Below are positions 4,992-5,069 of a stretch of DNA of 5,069 bases, piece after piece. The stretch is taken from positions 1 through 5,069 of the forward strand of contig JAQGGY010000077.1 of assembly GCA_028289095.1 (NCBI GenBank), written 5' to 3'. The DNA is from Candidatus Saccharimonadota bacterium (GTDB taxonomy: Bacteria; Patescibacteriota; Saccharimonadia; Saccharimonadales; Saccharimonadaceae). The translations under genes and the position numbers were made by a program. The notes below the pieces were generated by a model. That model did no database searches and was not told the DNA's origin. It saw only the letters and a program-made list of their open reading frames with translations. The first letter of the stretch is position 1. Every line of letters starts with the position of its first letter.

Positions 4992-5069
4992 CTATACTCC
5001 TAGTGCTCGTCTTACGTTTTTAGCCATGCTTCCTGTAACGGTTGCAGTGGTGTTGATTGCGCGCTTGCG
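4992..5069 (-). CDS. rpmI: 50S ribosomal protein bL35, C-terminal end (partial at the window edge)
   Basis: The last 25 codons and a TAG stop (4994 to 4992) of a gene entering from the right edge. The visible residues are basic (starting RKRAINTTATVT, ending AKNVRRALGV), consistent with the C-terminal part of bL35, whose last helix is usually rich in Lys/Arg (K-x-V-K/R-K/R-x-L). Identity rests mainly on position: rpmI directly precedes rplT in most bacteria, and here the stop is one nucleotide from the rplT start with the rplT Shine-Dalgarno inside it. infC would be expected further upstream, out of view. Confidence 0.82.
   Translation of the reverse strand, partial: RKRAINTTATVTGSMAKNVRRALGV

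Noticed and set aside
1..5069. CRISPR array, insertion sequence, phage or defence genes
   Set aside because: No spaced repeats, terminal inverted repeats, transposase, integrase or toxin-like proteins were found; all coding content is housekeeping-like.

Overview
The window reads as ordinary chromosomal DNA of a bacterium with a small, tightly packed genome, most likely a Candidate Phyla Radiation (Patescibacteria) member and plausibly Saccharibacteria. The basis is the style of the proteins: a short MBL-fold protein without the first metal motif, a compact M50 protease, a Nudix-RNase HI fusion, a short bL28, and rpmI-rplT facing rnpB. No marker gene proves this, so the lineage is an inference. 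UGA acts as a normal stop (for example at 1800-1802), so the code looks standard, unlike Gracilibacteria/Absconditabacteria.

Left part (1-957): an MBL-fold protein on + and rpmB (bL28) on - converge on a perfect 14-bp bidirectional terminator hairpin (692-724). rpmB has a very good sigma70-type promoter reading leftwards from the 957-1091 divergent gap.

Middle (1092-3099): three + genes form a likely operon: a winged-helix/Nudix protein, an HD-domain phosphohydrolase resembling YfbR (overlapping by 20 nt), and an M50 (site-2-type) membrane metalloprotease 9 nt further on. The M50 gene has no Shine-Dalgarno but has a perfect TATAAT placed so that a transcript could start at or next to its ATG.

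Gap 3100-3351: this 252-nt stretch has no protein gene but is not empty. A TGaTATAAT extended -10 is followed 7 nt later by one strand of a long helix whose partner lies about 140 nt downstream. The segment folds as a rod (closing helix, internal bubble, terminal stem) of about 148 nt, suggesting an independent small RNA, possibly a 6S RNA analogue. This is the most interesting unassigned object here.

Right part (3352-5069): a Nudix-RNase HI fusion ends 2 nt before the -10 of rnpB (type A RNase P RNA, 4240-4574, closed by a perfect 11-bp P1). rnpB converges on rplT (bL20) across a perfect 15-bp bidirectional terminator hairpin. The C-terminal end of rpmI (bL35) runs off the right edge, 1 nt upstream of rplT.

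Functionally the window mixes core translation and RNA processing (bL28, bL35, bL20, RNase P RNA) with nucleotide and nucleic-acid maintenance (two Nudix proteins, an HD nucleotidase-like protein, RNase HI). No mobile element, CRISPR array, tRNA or rRNA was seen.
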